This document shows positions 12,547 to 24,323 of a stretch of DNA of 64,000 nucleotides, one piece after another. Every line of letters starts with the position of its first letter. The first letter of the stretch is position 1. Under the pieces are notes generated by a model. The model was given only the letters and a program-made list of their open reading frames with translations. It did no database searches and was not told the origin of the DNA. This DNA is from Azadirachta indica (Eukaryota > Streptophyta > Magnoliopsida > Sapindales > Meliaceae), in assembly GCA_022749755.1 (NCBI GenBank), contig CM040450.1, positions 3,586,913 to 3,650,912 of the forward strand. The letters are read 5' to 3'. Made by a program: the position numbers and the translations under genes.

Positions 12547-13239
12547 ACTCAAATAAGTTTATGTTACACATACAATTATTTTAAAATTAATTAATAATAT
12601 AATATAAATATATATAGTATTTTGTATTAAATAATTTCGTTAAAACCATCCTACTTAAATTTCTATTGATAATCAAAATTGAATAGCAATTAATTATCAA
12701 GAGTAGAGTTTGCCACTAACTTCTTGGGGCAACATTTTACTTTATCTTGTTGGAGCATAATGTTGTTAGAAATCACATGGATTCTGCTTAATTTTAAAAA
12801 ATATAGTAATTTATATATTTGATAAATATGCTTAATAAGATAGACGAATGAGGATATTACTCATCAGAACATATATGTGCTAAAAATTTAAAAAATACAT
12901 AGGAACAACTCTAACTAAATTAGAGAAAGTTGAGTTTGAAGTATATTTAACTTAAAATCTATTGACTGCTATGTACCAAGAGTCTGAAACTACCCGTTAC
13001 GGAAGCAATCTATGAACATTTGGGATATTTTCCCTTACATTTTAATTAAATTCCAAATTTTGTATTTTTATAAAAAAATTTAGTAGTAACTCGTTTTCTT
13101 GCCTTCCCCTCTTTAAATGTATGTCGTCTCGTCTTTGCGTGTACTTTCCTGGACCCATCTTTAATTGTGCACTAAGGATGGGCTTGTTTTGGGCTGCCTT
13201 TAATGTCCGATTAGCTACACTATTGAAGAAGGTTAAAGG
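12547..13239. other. Spacer between two long-TIR elements
   Basis: AT-rich DNA with a slightly higher-GC stretch at 13,080-13,210. I see no gene or repeat. Confidence 0.5.
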
Positions 13240-14345
13240 GGAAAATACTCTAAATTTTTCTTCTAATACTTAATAGGATTAAGTATAATAATATATAAGT
13301 TCTTAAATTTTAATTTATTAACTTAAATAATTTTAAAAATATATATATAAATTTTAATTTATTAAAAAATAACAATTATAACTTATATAATATTAATTAG
13401 TTAAAAAATTATTTTTAACTCCTAATCAAAAATAAATATTAAAATAATAATATATTTTTTTTTTATATACATTGATAGTTAAATATTTATTAATATATTA
13501 TAATTAAAATATAAATTTATTTATTTTATAATATATTAACAATTCAATATTATTTAAGTTAATAGGTCAAATTTTAAGGACATATATGTTATTAATTTTT
13601 TTTAGAATTTGAAATAATAATGAGTTTTATAATTAAAAAAAAGATATTTTGAATTAAAAGAATGGATTCCACAACTAAAAAATACTTGAAATTAAAAGTT
13701 TTTATAAAAAAATGTAAAATATGTAAAAATATGATATAATATTATCATATTAATTTATATAAATAGATTTGTATGTGTAACAGTAATTATATGATTTTTT
13801 TTAAATATATTATTTTTCTTACGTGTTAGTCAATATAAATAATATTTTTATATTAAATATTAAATAAAATATTATAAATAAAAATTTATCTAAACTTTGA
13901 ATTTTTTATACATAGTAAATTTATTTATATATTATATAAAATTGATCTTTTAATTTATGAATATCATTTTAAAAAGAAATTCAAAATTTAAATAAATTTA
14001 TATTTAAAAGATAATTTATATATTAATTATCTATATATTATAAAATAAAATATATTATTATTTTAATATTTATTTTCAATTAGGAGTTGACAATAATTTT
14101 GTAGCTAATTAATATTATATAAAGATGTAATTATTATTTTTCATTAAATTAAAATTTTTATATGTATTTTTAAAAACTATTAAAACTATTTAAACTATTT
14201 AAATTAATAAACTAAACTTTAAGAATTCGCATGTTATTATATTTAATCTTATAAATTAATAGAAAGGAAATTCGAAATATTATAAAAATAATAGAGAGGT
14301 ATTAAGATATTAAGTCAAACAATAAAGAAAGTTGGTATTCTCTCG
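13240..14345. mobile_element. Diverged long-TIR element related to the one at 52,746
   Basis: Inverted arms of roughly 300 bases, starting near GGGGAAAATACTC (left) and the reverse complement of GGTATTCTCTC (right). Subterminal blocks such as TTTTTAACTCCTAATCAAAA near 13,410 and its inverted partner near 14,080 also occur in the element at 52,746-54,343. The two look like old and younger members of one family. No convincing target duplication remains, so borders are within about 20 bases. Non-coding. Confidence 0.6.
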
Positions 14346-15418
14346 AATTAAAAGATTTGGTATCTAACATGATCTCGCTAGAAATGATTTTTTTATTTCG
14401 ATAGTCATTTTTAATTGATTTTGTTCTCAATACAAATTATTTTTTATTTGCCTTGGATTAAAAGGAATAATCAATTTATAATTATATCTATTAAACATTC
14501 ATTTGATTTAAAAAAAAAAAACTGTGAAAAGAAATTTTTTAAAAATAGAAATGTTGGCTGATAACATGTAATAAACAAGATTATCTTATTAGAAGATAAT
14601 TAGATGGGTCCACAAACTATATATTTTTTTAAATAAATTTATTAATGCATATATAGACTCATGTAAACTGCATCATTTATATAACATAAATGAAAAAGTT
14701 TATATTCTTGAAATTATTATTTTTAATTTATCTATTAAATATGATTTATCTGTTGACAAAAAATAAATTTTAATATCAAAAGTTTTTCCTTTTTTTTTTT
14801 AATTTTGTTGACAGCATTCATGGATAATTAAAATAAAAAATTATATCAATTGAGACTGTTAAAATTTTCAATAAGTGAAATTATTAGTAGTTAAATATCT
14901 AGTGAGAAAACTTATATCAAAACTCTTAATTATATATTTTTTAATTAAGATTTCCATTAGTATTAGGATGTAGTGCCTTTAATAAAGTGATAATCCTTAC
15001 AAAATAAAAATATTATATGTTAATATTAGAAAAATTAGTAAATCAAATACTATTAGAAAAATTAGTAAATCAAATACTTTTTAAATTGCATTTTTAAAGT
15101 CTCTTAAAAATACGAACACAAAAGAAACTTAAAATGATAATTAAAATTATTTATGTTCTAAAATAGTACACACCTAAAGGATACTGATAGTAAAAATAAA
15201 AAATGACATATGAAAAAGATCGTCAATGAAACGTTAGAGAGCGTCCAATCGGACGGTGTAAAAGGCAGCCCTTTCATGATAAATTGCTTGATCGAGTGCC
15301 ACGAGTACGGAGATGGTCCCACCTTCTTGCCGCAAAGAGCATGATCATACATGCGCATCTTCCTTGGAGGAGTCCGTACGAGCAGGCATTTTCGTAAATT
15401 CAGACAACACCAAGCGCT
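14346..15418. other. AT-rich distal upstream region of the CPL2-like gene
   Basis: AT-rich DNA up to about 15,200, then a mixed-composition proximal promoter. It contains one perfect short tandem duplication (annotated separately). No gene is seen. Confidence 0.5.
15024..15077 (+). repeat. Perfect 2 x 27-bp tandem repeat
   Basis: The 27-base unit at 15024-15050 is repeated exactly at 15051-15077. It begins TATTAGAAAAATTAG. It lies 0.6 kb upstream of the CPL2-like start, in non-coding DNA. Confidence 0.9.
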
Positions 15419-15457
15419 CTATAAATATACACCCACCCCTCTCGCCTATAAATATAC
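15419..15457 (+). promoter_or_regulatory. Twin TATA boxes of the CPL2-like gene
   Basis: The 12-mer CTATAAATATAC occurs twice, at 15419-15430 and 15446-15457, separated by 15 pyrimidine-rich bases. Both lie 220-260 bases upstream of the ATG at 15678, a plausible distance for a core promoter followed by a GA-rich 5'UTR (15480-15560). Function is inferred from sequence and position. Confidence 0.65.
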
Positions 15458-15677
15458 AAACCACTCCCATTTGAAACCGTCGATAGAGAGGGAGGGAGAG
15501 TGAGAAATAGAGTTGGGGAGAAAGGAGTCAGAGAGAAAGCTCGGAGCTGTTGAGAGTGAGAGACGAGAAACTGGGAAACGAGAATTTCACTCCCGATATT
15601 TTGAAATTTGGCCGAAAATTTCCATACATTTACGGTTTTGCCTCTGAAACGCTCGTGTCTTCGATCAGTGTTTTTCA

Positions 15678-18600
15678 ATGAGTCGTTTAGGGTACAAGAA
15701 CGTGGTGTATCACGGCGACGCTTGTTTGGGAGAACTTGATACTATTCCGGTCTCGGACCAGAATTTCCAGTTTCCAAACAACGAGATTCGAATTCATCAC
15801 ATATCGCCTGGTAGCGAGAGATGTATTCCTCTTCCAATTCTGCACACGATTTCTTCATTTTCGCTCCGTTGCAAGCTCGAATCATTGGCTTCAGTTGAAC
15901 AACCTCATTTGATCAATCTTCACGCCTCTTGCTTCTACGAATTTAAGGTCACACTGGATCACCTCCGTTTCAATTTGTTTCTGTAAAATGATAGTTGTTT
16001 TTGTAGGAATTTTGAATGATTTAGTTACTTTTGGCTCGAAAATGGAGTAGAATCAGTTAATTGATGTAGATAGTTTAAAATTTCTTGTTTAACTGGTTGC
16101 ACAGACTGCGGTGGTGGTGATTGGAGACGAGGAAATTCACTTGGTAGCAATGCCAAGTAAGCAGAAGAAGTTTCCGTGCTTTTGGTGCTATTCTGTTCCT
16201 TCAGGTCTCTACAATTCCTGTTTAGGGATGCTGAATCTACGGTGTTTAGCTATTGTCTTTGATCTTGATGAAACACTTATCGTTGCCAATACGATGAAGT
16301 CGTTTGAGGACAGAATTGAGGCTCTGAGAGCTTGGATTGCACGTGAGACTGATCCGATACGGATTTCTGGCATGTCTGCAGAGTTGAAACGGTATATGGA
16401 TGATCGGATGTTGTTAAAGCAGTATACAGAGAATGATTGTGTAGTGGATAACGGGAAGGTATTTAAGGTTCAACAAGAGGAGGTTCCTCCAGTGTCAGAT
16501 AATCATGACAGAGTTGTTCGGCCTGTGATTAGATTGCAAGAAAGGAATCTTGTTCTCACTCGGATTAATCCTGAGGTTACTATTTGTTTGTAGAGGCTTT
16601 CTGTTTGTTCTATTGTTTAGGCAAATCGTTTATTAAATATGATTCTTGCGATTTATTTGGACTGCTTGGATCAACGAATGTCAAGTTTAGTTTGCTCCAT
16701 GACTTGCTAGAAATCACACTAGAATACAGTAATTAGATTGCCCCCAAGAGGGGCAATGATCAATGTTAAATTTCTCTGTGCATGCTTGCTTGCACATGTC
16801 TTATCATATGTGTTACTTTGTTATTTTACCATGTTTGCATTGAGGAAATCATGGGATTACCTAATGATTTGCTTGGAAAGCTTACATTTATAATATTGTT
16901 CTCATTAACTAATGTAGGGGTGCAAGCTTATTGTGGCCACAATCTTTGTTTGTTTGTAATGCTCTAGAACTAATCAACTTTTGATTGATTAACTTGTTCC
17001 TGGGCATAATTTTCGAGTGTTCTAGAATCTTTTGCTTTTATGTCTATCTCTGTGAGCTGGACAATGACTGTTTAGATTTCATCCTTAGAATATAAAATGT
17101 TTGGATAAGTACCTAATGTGGCATATATTTGACATGTCAGATTGGTGATGTGGCAGCGGTTCTGTGAAATTTAAATTTGTTCACATTATCTGATTTTTAA
17201 TTATGGTTTTCATCTTGCAGAATCGTGATACCAGCGTGCTTGTGAGATTACGACCTGCATGGGAGGATTTGAGAAGTTATTTGATTGCTAAAGGAAGGAA
17301 GCGATTTGAAGTTTATGTTTGTACCATGGCTGAAAGAGATTATGCCTTGGAAATGTGGAGGCTTCTTGACCCAGAGGCTCACCTGATAGGTTCAAAGCAA
17401 CTCCGGGACCGGGTTGTTTGTGTTAAATCAGGCAAGTGTACCCAACATGCTTCGGTCTGAATCTTATGCTTATGCTCTTGATGCATTATATTTCTGGAAT
17501 CTGATGTTTGCAGAAGTTGTTCTTTAGTTCTATGTTGTGGCCAATATTTTCTCAAAGTTAATTTGTAGATACTTATGGTTTTCTTTTGAGCATATTTAAG
17601 GATCATGGTTCCAGTAAATTGAAATGATTGCTGATGGTGGAAATTGAAGTTATTGTATGAATTAGTGATTAACATGTTGCATCAAGGAATGTTACTCTGT
17701 TGATGCTTGTGGTAGCCACCTTGCACTTTATTTGATGATCAACTTGTTGAACCTTTCTAGTGTTTTCAATCTAGCAGGTTCTAGGAAGTCCTTGCTAAAT
17801 GTCTTTCAGCATGGCATGTGCCATCCTAAGATGGCAATGGTTATTGATGACCGTTGTAAGGTTTGGGAAGATAAGGACCAGCCTCGAGTTCATGTAGTTC
17901 CAGCATTCACTCCGTATTATGCTCCTCAAGCAGAGGTACAAAATTTGTCTCAGTAAATTTTATGAATTGATATACGATTTTTTTTTCTTTTATGTCTTTG
18001 GTGACATCTGACGAAAAAAGAGTGAACTAAAAAAGTGAGTTTTTGTTACCCCTTTTTTTTTTTTTTCCTGTTTATTGGTTAGCAGACAGCAAATGCTGTT
18101 CCAGTCCTTTGTGTTGCAAGAAATGTTGCATGCAATGTCAGAGGTTGTTTCTTCAAGTAAGATCTGTTTATTTCTTGTAATCAAATTGTCAATACATAAG
18201 AATGCGGTGATAATAATTGGAGGTTGATTGCATTTCTTATGGGATATGTGTTCCAGAGAGTTTGATGAAAATTTACTACGAGCTATATCTGAAGTCTTTT
18301 ATGAAGATGAGGCGGTAAACTTGCCTCCTGCTCCTGACGTGAGCAATTACTTAATGTCAGAGGTATGAGACTGAATATATGTGATCTGTTAATTTGTTGA
18401 GTGAAAGTCCATATTGCTGTTGGCATGCTGATGTAGCTGTTATTGAATTGCAGGATGCTGGCTTTATGCCAAATGGAAATAACAATGCTCCAATCACTGA
18501 AGGGATGCCCGGAGTTGAAGTGGAAAGGAGATTGAACCAATCAGTAAGTTTATAATTGTAACAGAGTGAAAAATAGTTAATATAGAAGACCTTGGCTTTT

Positions 18601-21600
18601 TTGGATAAGGTCTTTCTTGATTGGAGGAAGAGGCATATATGGTTATAAATTGTTAACATTTCCTTAGATCCATCCGGGTTGGAATTTGGTGAATTTTTTC
18701 TCTACAGTGTTCTAAATCCTTTTATTTCAGGATGAGAAGTATGCTATGGACTCAGGCATGCATTCCATGAGAAATAGCAGCGACTTGAAGCCTGAAACTT
18801 CTCAGCCACCTGTTGCAGTTACTTCAAATGTTACTGGTCCAGCAGCTTCAGCGACTCTTATGCCCGCACAGAGTATGGCTTTATCTTGATTACGACTATT
18901 TACTTGTGATGGTATGATGTACAGCATTGGATATATGCCTCAATTCTTGTTATTACAATTTGTTTTGATATGTTTTAGGACCTAGTTTGCTTGGAGCTCC
19001 TGCTAGGCGAGATAGCAGCTCTGTGAAGCATAGTTTGGATTTAAGGAATCAAGGCTCCAGTCAACCCCCTCTTCTACCTAGATTGCCTGCACAAGGAGGC
19101 TGGATAGTGGAAGAAGACGTTAATCGGGTGCATCAAAATAATCGACCAGGTTCTACATTCATTGTTTCACATGTGTCTCAAGTGAAGGGCGAAGAGGTTT
19201 GCTTTAATTTATATAAGGAATGAATTGGTGTTTTTGATATTATGTGTCATTACTTCTTGTGAACATCATCAAATGATTACCTAGTTTAATTTTGCTTATT
19301 TATAGGCAAGTGTTGCACATGATTTACTCAAGCAAAATCTTCCACCAGCAGGTCAGCCTCCAGGTATGCAAAGAAGCTTTAACTAGAATAATTAGACGTT
19401 TGTCATAAAAGTCACTTTTCACGTCATGCTGACAATTTAGTTCGCATAAACTGCGTGATTAGATTTAAACTCTAAATATGCATCTCTTAGGATATTAAAG
19501 TACCATGAGTTTCCTGGCCTTGGTAATATAGAAAGGTCAAGGGATCTTTGGGTACCTAAAAGAAAGAATAAAAGGGAAAAATATAAAAGCAAAATATGCA
19601 CTTGCTAGGAATAGCAACTTAGTGCACACCTCATGTAAAGGATTTCAATGAATCTATTGATAGTGAGGGAAGGTTGTCCAGACCATGAAACCTGTCTGAC
19701 ATATATATGACTAACATTAATGCAATGGTAGTCTTATTGTCAGTTGAATTGGGTGATGAAGGCCAATATTCACTAGCTGCGATAGAACTAAGGGATCATG
19801 TATAAGAAATTGACTGCTAATTGAAGTTTCTTTTGCAGAGCTTGGTGTATCCCAGAATCATGTTTCTAATAGCATAGAATTTCAAGTTGAAGGTGGAAAA
19901 ACAAACATGCTACCATCGCATCTATCTATTAGTGTGCTGCAAGAAATTGGAAAGAGATGCAGCTCAAAGGTATGGATTGGTTTTCCCTGGAGCTTTGTTG
20001 CATTGCTATATATACTTTTGGTGCTTATCACATAATGTTCCGTGGTACAGGTAGAGTTCAGGTCTGTTGTAAGCACCAGCAAGGATTTACAATTTTCTGT
20101 TGAGGTCAGTGATGAATTGTCTTTTTATTCAATTATTGTTGTTTTTTTGTTGACTTATGAACATCGGCCAGTAATGTGACTTTGTATTATCCTAAATAGA
20201 TTATTATTATCATTGTTATTATTATTATCATCATTGTCATCATCTGTGAAATTTTGATAGAATAATATAAATAAACATTGTTTGATCATACTATAAACTT
20301 GCGGCTTCCTTTTGTTGAAGGATTTGTTATTGAAATTTGTGAAACTGTTTGCTTCTTGTTCAGATAGTAGCTAATCTGTTGACAAGTACTATTGTTTATT
20401 AGTTAAGTTGAGTACTAGATTTAAAATTGGGTTCTTTATGCCAAATTTTATCTTTCTATGTTCGCTTTTTATTTTTATTTTTGCTATTAACTAGGGAAAG
20501 AAAATTAGAATCATATGAAATAAGATGGTTTTATTTTTTGGTGGTTTGTTTAAATAGACATAGGTCACAGGATTATTAGAGGCTCATATTTCTTCATAAA
20601 ATGATAATAAGAGCCTGAGGAACTACCTTTCTTGTATTTTTGACTTGCAAGCTACTTTTATTTAGGTTTTGTTCACTGGTGAGAAGATAGGTGTTGGAAT
20701 GGGTAAGACTAGGAAGGATGCTCAACAACAAGCTGCTGATAATGCCCTTCATTGCTTGGCAGGTAAACTATGATGTAGTAAATTCTTATCACATAGTATG
20801 TACTCTTAAGATACTTTTGAGGGCTATGGTGGTGGTCAATTTTCTTAGAAGTGATATTCTATGGGGAGTTGCTTATCGTTTTATGTTATTCCGTCTGGGA
20901 GTATTTACTGGATTTTGAGGATTTATTTGGATGATAGAAATGACTTGTACATTTTTGTACTTTTTAGTAATGAACTTAGTGCATGACATCCACTGCGTAC
21001 AAACTTTTTTATGTTTTCACCTTCATGTCTCTTTTCTATTTTCTTTCCTCAGAAGTTCTTCTTGTGCTTCATATTGGTTTCTAGGTTGTGACATCATATT
21101 GAGGTATAATAGTGTGCTGAATGCATTGGCTGTGTATGGTATTTCAGAAAAGTATGTAGCATACATTACTCCCCGTTCTGGAGCAGTGGACAGAGATTTT
21201 GATAAGCTTTCTCTTGGAAATGAAAATGGATTTCTGTGGGACACTGTTAGTTCTGAATCAAATGAAGGTCCAAGAGAAGATGGATTACGCAAGGAAAGCA
21301 CTCCTGAGGTGGGGATTCCTGGTGATTCTTTCAATAGTTGAATTGATTTCTTTGTCAAAAACATAGGTGATGCTTGGATAAAGGGTATGTGGGCAAGAAA
21401 TTTCCATTTTTGGATCTTGCATTGCGCCAAGATGTGAGAGCTAGAACACTGAAAGGGGAGTATGCTGGCTTCATGTCTGCTACTGCTGCCTTAATTAGGC
21501 TCCGGTATTTCTTTTTTAAGAGGTAAGGGCTTGGCGGTCAGTCCTAGTTTCTACCCATTATCCAAGTACTCCCATGTACTAAATTCAGCCGGTCTCCTTC

Positions 21601-22848
21601 TCTTGCTGAGAGGATGGGACGCATATCTATAATAACCTTTTTATGTGAATTTACAAATTAGTGAGGGTTTCTGCTAAGTTCTTTGCTGCATCATTATAGA
21701 AGCCATCTACTATTTTATGTATATTTTCACTTAAGATTTCATGAATGACTGATCTGTCATGAGTTTTCTAAACAATTTTAGGTTATATTTTCAAAATGCA
21801 GCTAAAGACTGTATACATTTTACCAATGAAAATGCTTGTCATGCATTTTCTTTCTAGATAAGTAGGAAGCCATCAAATTGTTTGTTTTTTTTTTTCTGAA
21901 TTGATAAACTGTCACTGGACTGATATAATCTGTTGTCTTTACTGATATAATGATTTTCAGGCTGGTGAAGTTGAAGCTGGGAGTACTTCCTCTGGTTTGG
22001 TAAATCAGCAAGTGCAAAAGCGTACCAATTTCCCCAGGTAACATAAGATAAAAATGGTTCACATATTAATCTTTTATTTTTTTCATCAGAGGAATAAGAG
22101 AATTGTTACTGTCCCAAAATAGGGGATGAGAGGAGAAGATGGACTCATCATCTCAGTTAGTTCTTTGGGGGTGAGTATTTCTTGAACTGTTGTTACTAGT
22201 CACCTTCATTCCCTCCCATTGAAATTGAACGAATTCTTGATTCGCCTTTTGGAATTAGGCTTTTGAAACTGGTGAGTGAAATTATTTGTTTATTTGTGGG
22301 TCTTTAAATGGTTTAGATGTTGATTCATGTATCAAATCATAGCTCGAGGGTTGAGATGCTGCATTAGTGTCTTTCGATTATGCACTTTCATGCATCTTTT
22401 GTGCTTTGTCCAAAGTTTAGGAGCACTTTATGGAGTACATCGAGACCATGTGTTCTACTTCTCACTCTACCCAGTGTTTTGTCCTTGATGGCTTTATACA
22501 GCCTTATACTTATTTTCTATTGCATTGTTTATATTACTTGTACTTCCCTCAGTTTCCTAATTGTTATCAATCCTTAATGATCTAAATGCCACTTCATGGG
22601 ACTATTAGTGATCGTTTTGGTTTCATACTCTTTTAAGTAATTGAATAGATTATATCAATGGACATGAATGAGGATAAATTTAGAGCTTGGTGATTGGTAG
22701 TCTTTGGAGTTAATATTCTAATTATTTCTGGATTTTTTCCAGATTGCCACGATTTATCCCAAGCAAATGGCCAAAGGAAGAACTGCCTCAGGGTTCACAA
22801 AGTCAGTCATCCTCTCAGCAGCAGAAGACTGGACATTCAGTTTCATGA
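15678..22848 (+). CDS. CPL2: RNA polymerase II CTD phosphatase-like, CPL2-type (one dsRBD)
   Basis: Sixteen coding exons join in phase to 806 residues: 15678-15947, 16105-16575, 17221-17431, 17778-17935, 18086-18156, 18257-18362, 18454-18543, 18731-18872, 18979-19196, 19306-19363, 19839-19969, 20051-20104, 20666-20762, 21148-21308, 21961-22037, 22743-22848. The phosphatase signature DLDET (143-147, in [11 protein letters not shown]) is the FCP1/SCP aspartate motif, and VIDDR...[11 protein letters not shown] completes the catalytic fold. A Pro/Ser-rich linker leads to one dsRNA-binding domain (about 626-692). Arabidopsis CPL1 has two such domains and CPL2 one, so CPL2 is the better match. The family dephosphorylates Ser5 of the Pol II CTD and acts in stress transcription and RNA processing. 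Intron 3 is GC-AG. The last two exons add a basic Gln/Ser-rich tail; retention of intron 14 would stop ten codons after 21308. Confidence 0.9.
17432..17777 (+). other. GC-AG intron (intron 3 of the CPL2-like gene)
   Basis: The reading frame requires splicing after G17431, where the donor is GC (ATCAG/GCAAGT), not GT. The rest of the site is a perfect match to the strong consensus typical of the minor GC-AG class. The acceptor at 17771-17777 (CTAGCAG) offers two AGs three bases apart. Confidence 0.85.
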
Positions 22849-24323
22849 CCATGGGACTGCACAATGGAGCTTTTAGAACTAACACTTGGTTTTTGTACAT
22901 GAAGATTGTCATCTCCCCCACCAGAGCTGAAGTTAGCTCATTTTGGAGGTGAATAAAAATCTCTTCAGTTTTGTTTCTCTTCTGGAAAGATGGGCTGTCC
23001 TTTTCTTCATTTCAGCCGTTTTCCTGCATATTTTGTTGATATTGAGGGCAGAGCTTGCCTCCATAGCTTGTAATTTGTCACCTTGTCTTTATAGTTATAA
23101 CCACAGAATATATCATTCAAGTGTTTCCTCCTAAACCACTGTGTGAAAAGTTCTCATTTCTGATTTTCTTAATTGCAGTTAGTAGCATTTTCAAGTTTAG
23201 TTCAAAAACTATCATCAGTTGTTCGACATTCTACCGGCCCATGTTCGACTGTTATGCTGTAGCTTAATTTTGAAAATACTGCATAATTATTGGCAATTGA
23301 ATTGCAAAATTTGAACGAAGTTTTTCGCATTTTGAATCTTTTGCCGAAACCCTCAACGTGTTGGTTTATCTTGATAGCCTAAAAAATGCGATGATATATG
23401 TATATATATATATATATATGATGATTTAGGAGTTAGAAAATAATGAACTCGGTTTTGATCGAAGGTCCGCCAAGACTTTAATATGCCATCACGTTCGTTC
23501 TGGCGATAAGATTTGCTTTACAGAAAAAGCAGAAAGTTTAATCAACCGTTGGCGTACGCCGTCCGCTTCAAATTGATACTATTGTGCATCAGTTTCGAGG
23601 AATCTATAATCCTATTCGCTGGTAAATGATTGGACGCCAGATGCAGGGTCCTCTGACTATTCTTACTTCTCAAAGTCAAACAGATGAGAACTGCTAGGTC
23701 AAGTGGCCACGGCTGGCTCTTCTCACCAAGAGGTGCCAACTTCGACTTCTAGCATTTAGAACTGACAGGAAATTTTCCCATTTACAGGTAACTCCTCATA
23801 AGTGCTTTAGGAAGAAACGAATGCAAATACAAAGGCACCCTGTGAATCTTGCTTTCCCTTGAACTACACATCTAAACTTCTGGTAATAAACTTATTCCCA
23901 GAATAAGATATTTGGGAAAAAGATTTCAACTAATGTCGCAGAGATGCCCGCGAGGTTATCTGTTACATTAGTCTAAGTTACAAATTTTATATTTTAACTT
24001 CATATACAACCTTTTAACATCCAGAAAATATGCTTACAACATTCGGATATGTTTGAACCACATTAACCAATTCTAACTGGTACATCCCGCAATATACATA
24101 CGTCAGAAGGAAAAACAAAAACCTAAGCATTCTCACATAATATCATACAATGATGACAGGTTAGGTTCACGAAGAAAAAGAACTTCTGTACATGCAACAG
24201 CAACTATGTATGCTTTATTCTCTTCTCTTAGACAGGACACTGCAAAATTAAAGTGACAAAGTAACATATTACAGGCTATAAAAAATGTACCAAAACTTCC
24301 ATCCCAGTTTCAACGTGATGATG
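22849..24323. other. Tail-to-tail spacer between CPL2-like and CBM20 genes
   Basis: It contains the 3'UTR of the CPL2-like gene (to roughly 23,200), a (TA)n microsatellite at about 23,393-23,419 and the 3'UTR of the minus-strand CBM20 gene (from about 24,240). Short open frames in between look like chance. Confidence 0.55.
23393..23419. repeat. (TA)n microsatellite
   Basis: A nearly pure TA dinucleotide run of about 27 bases interrupted by one G. Confidence 0.85.

Noticed and set aside
20200..20245. ATT/ATC-rich run in a CPL2-like intron considered as a regulatory repeat
   Set aside because: It is a simple imperfect trinucleotide microsatellite with no further signal.
22380..23134. Short plus-strand open frames near the end of the CPL2-like gene
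   Set aside because: They lie in the last intron or 3'UTR, or are other frames of the last exon.
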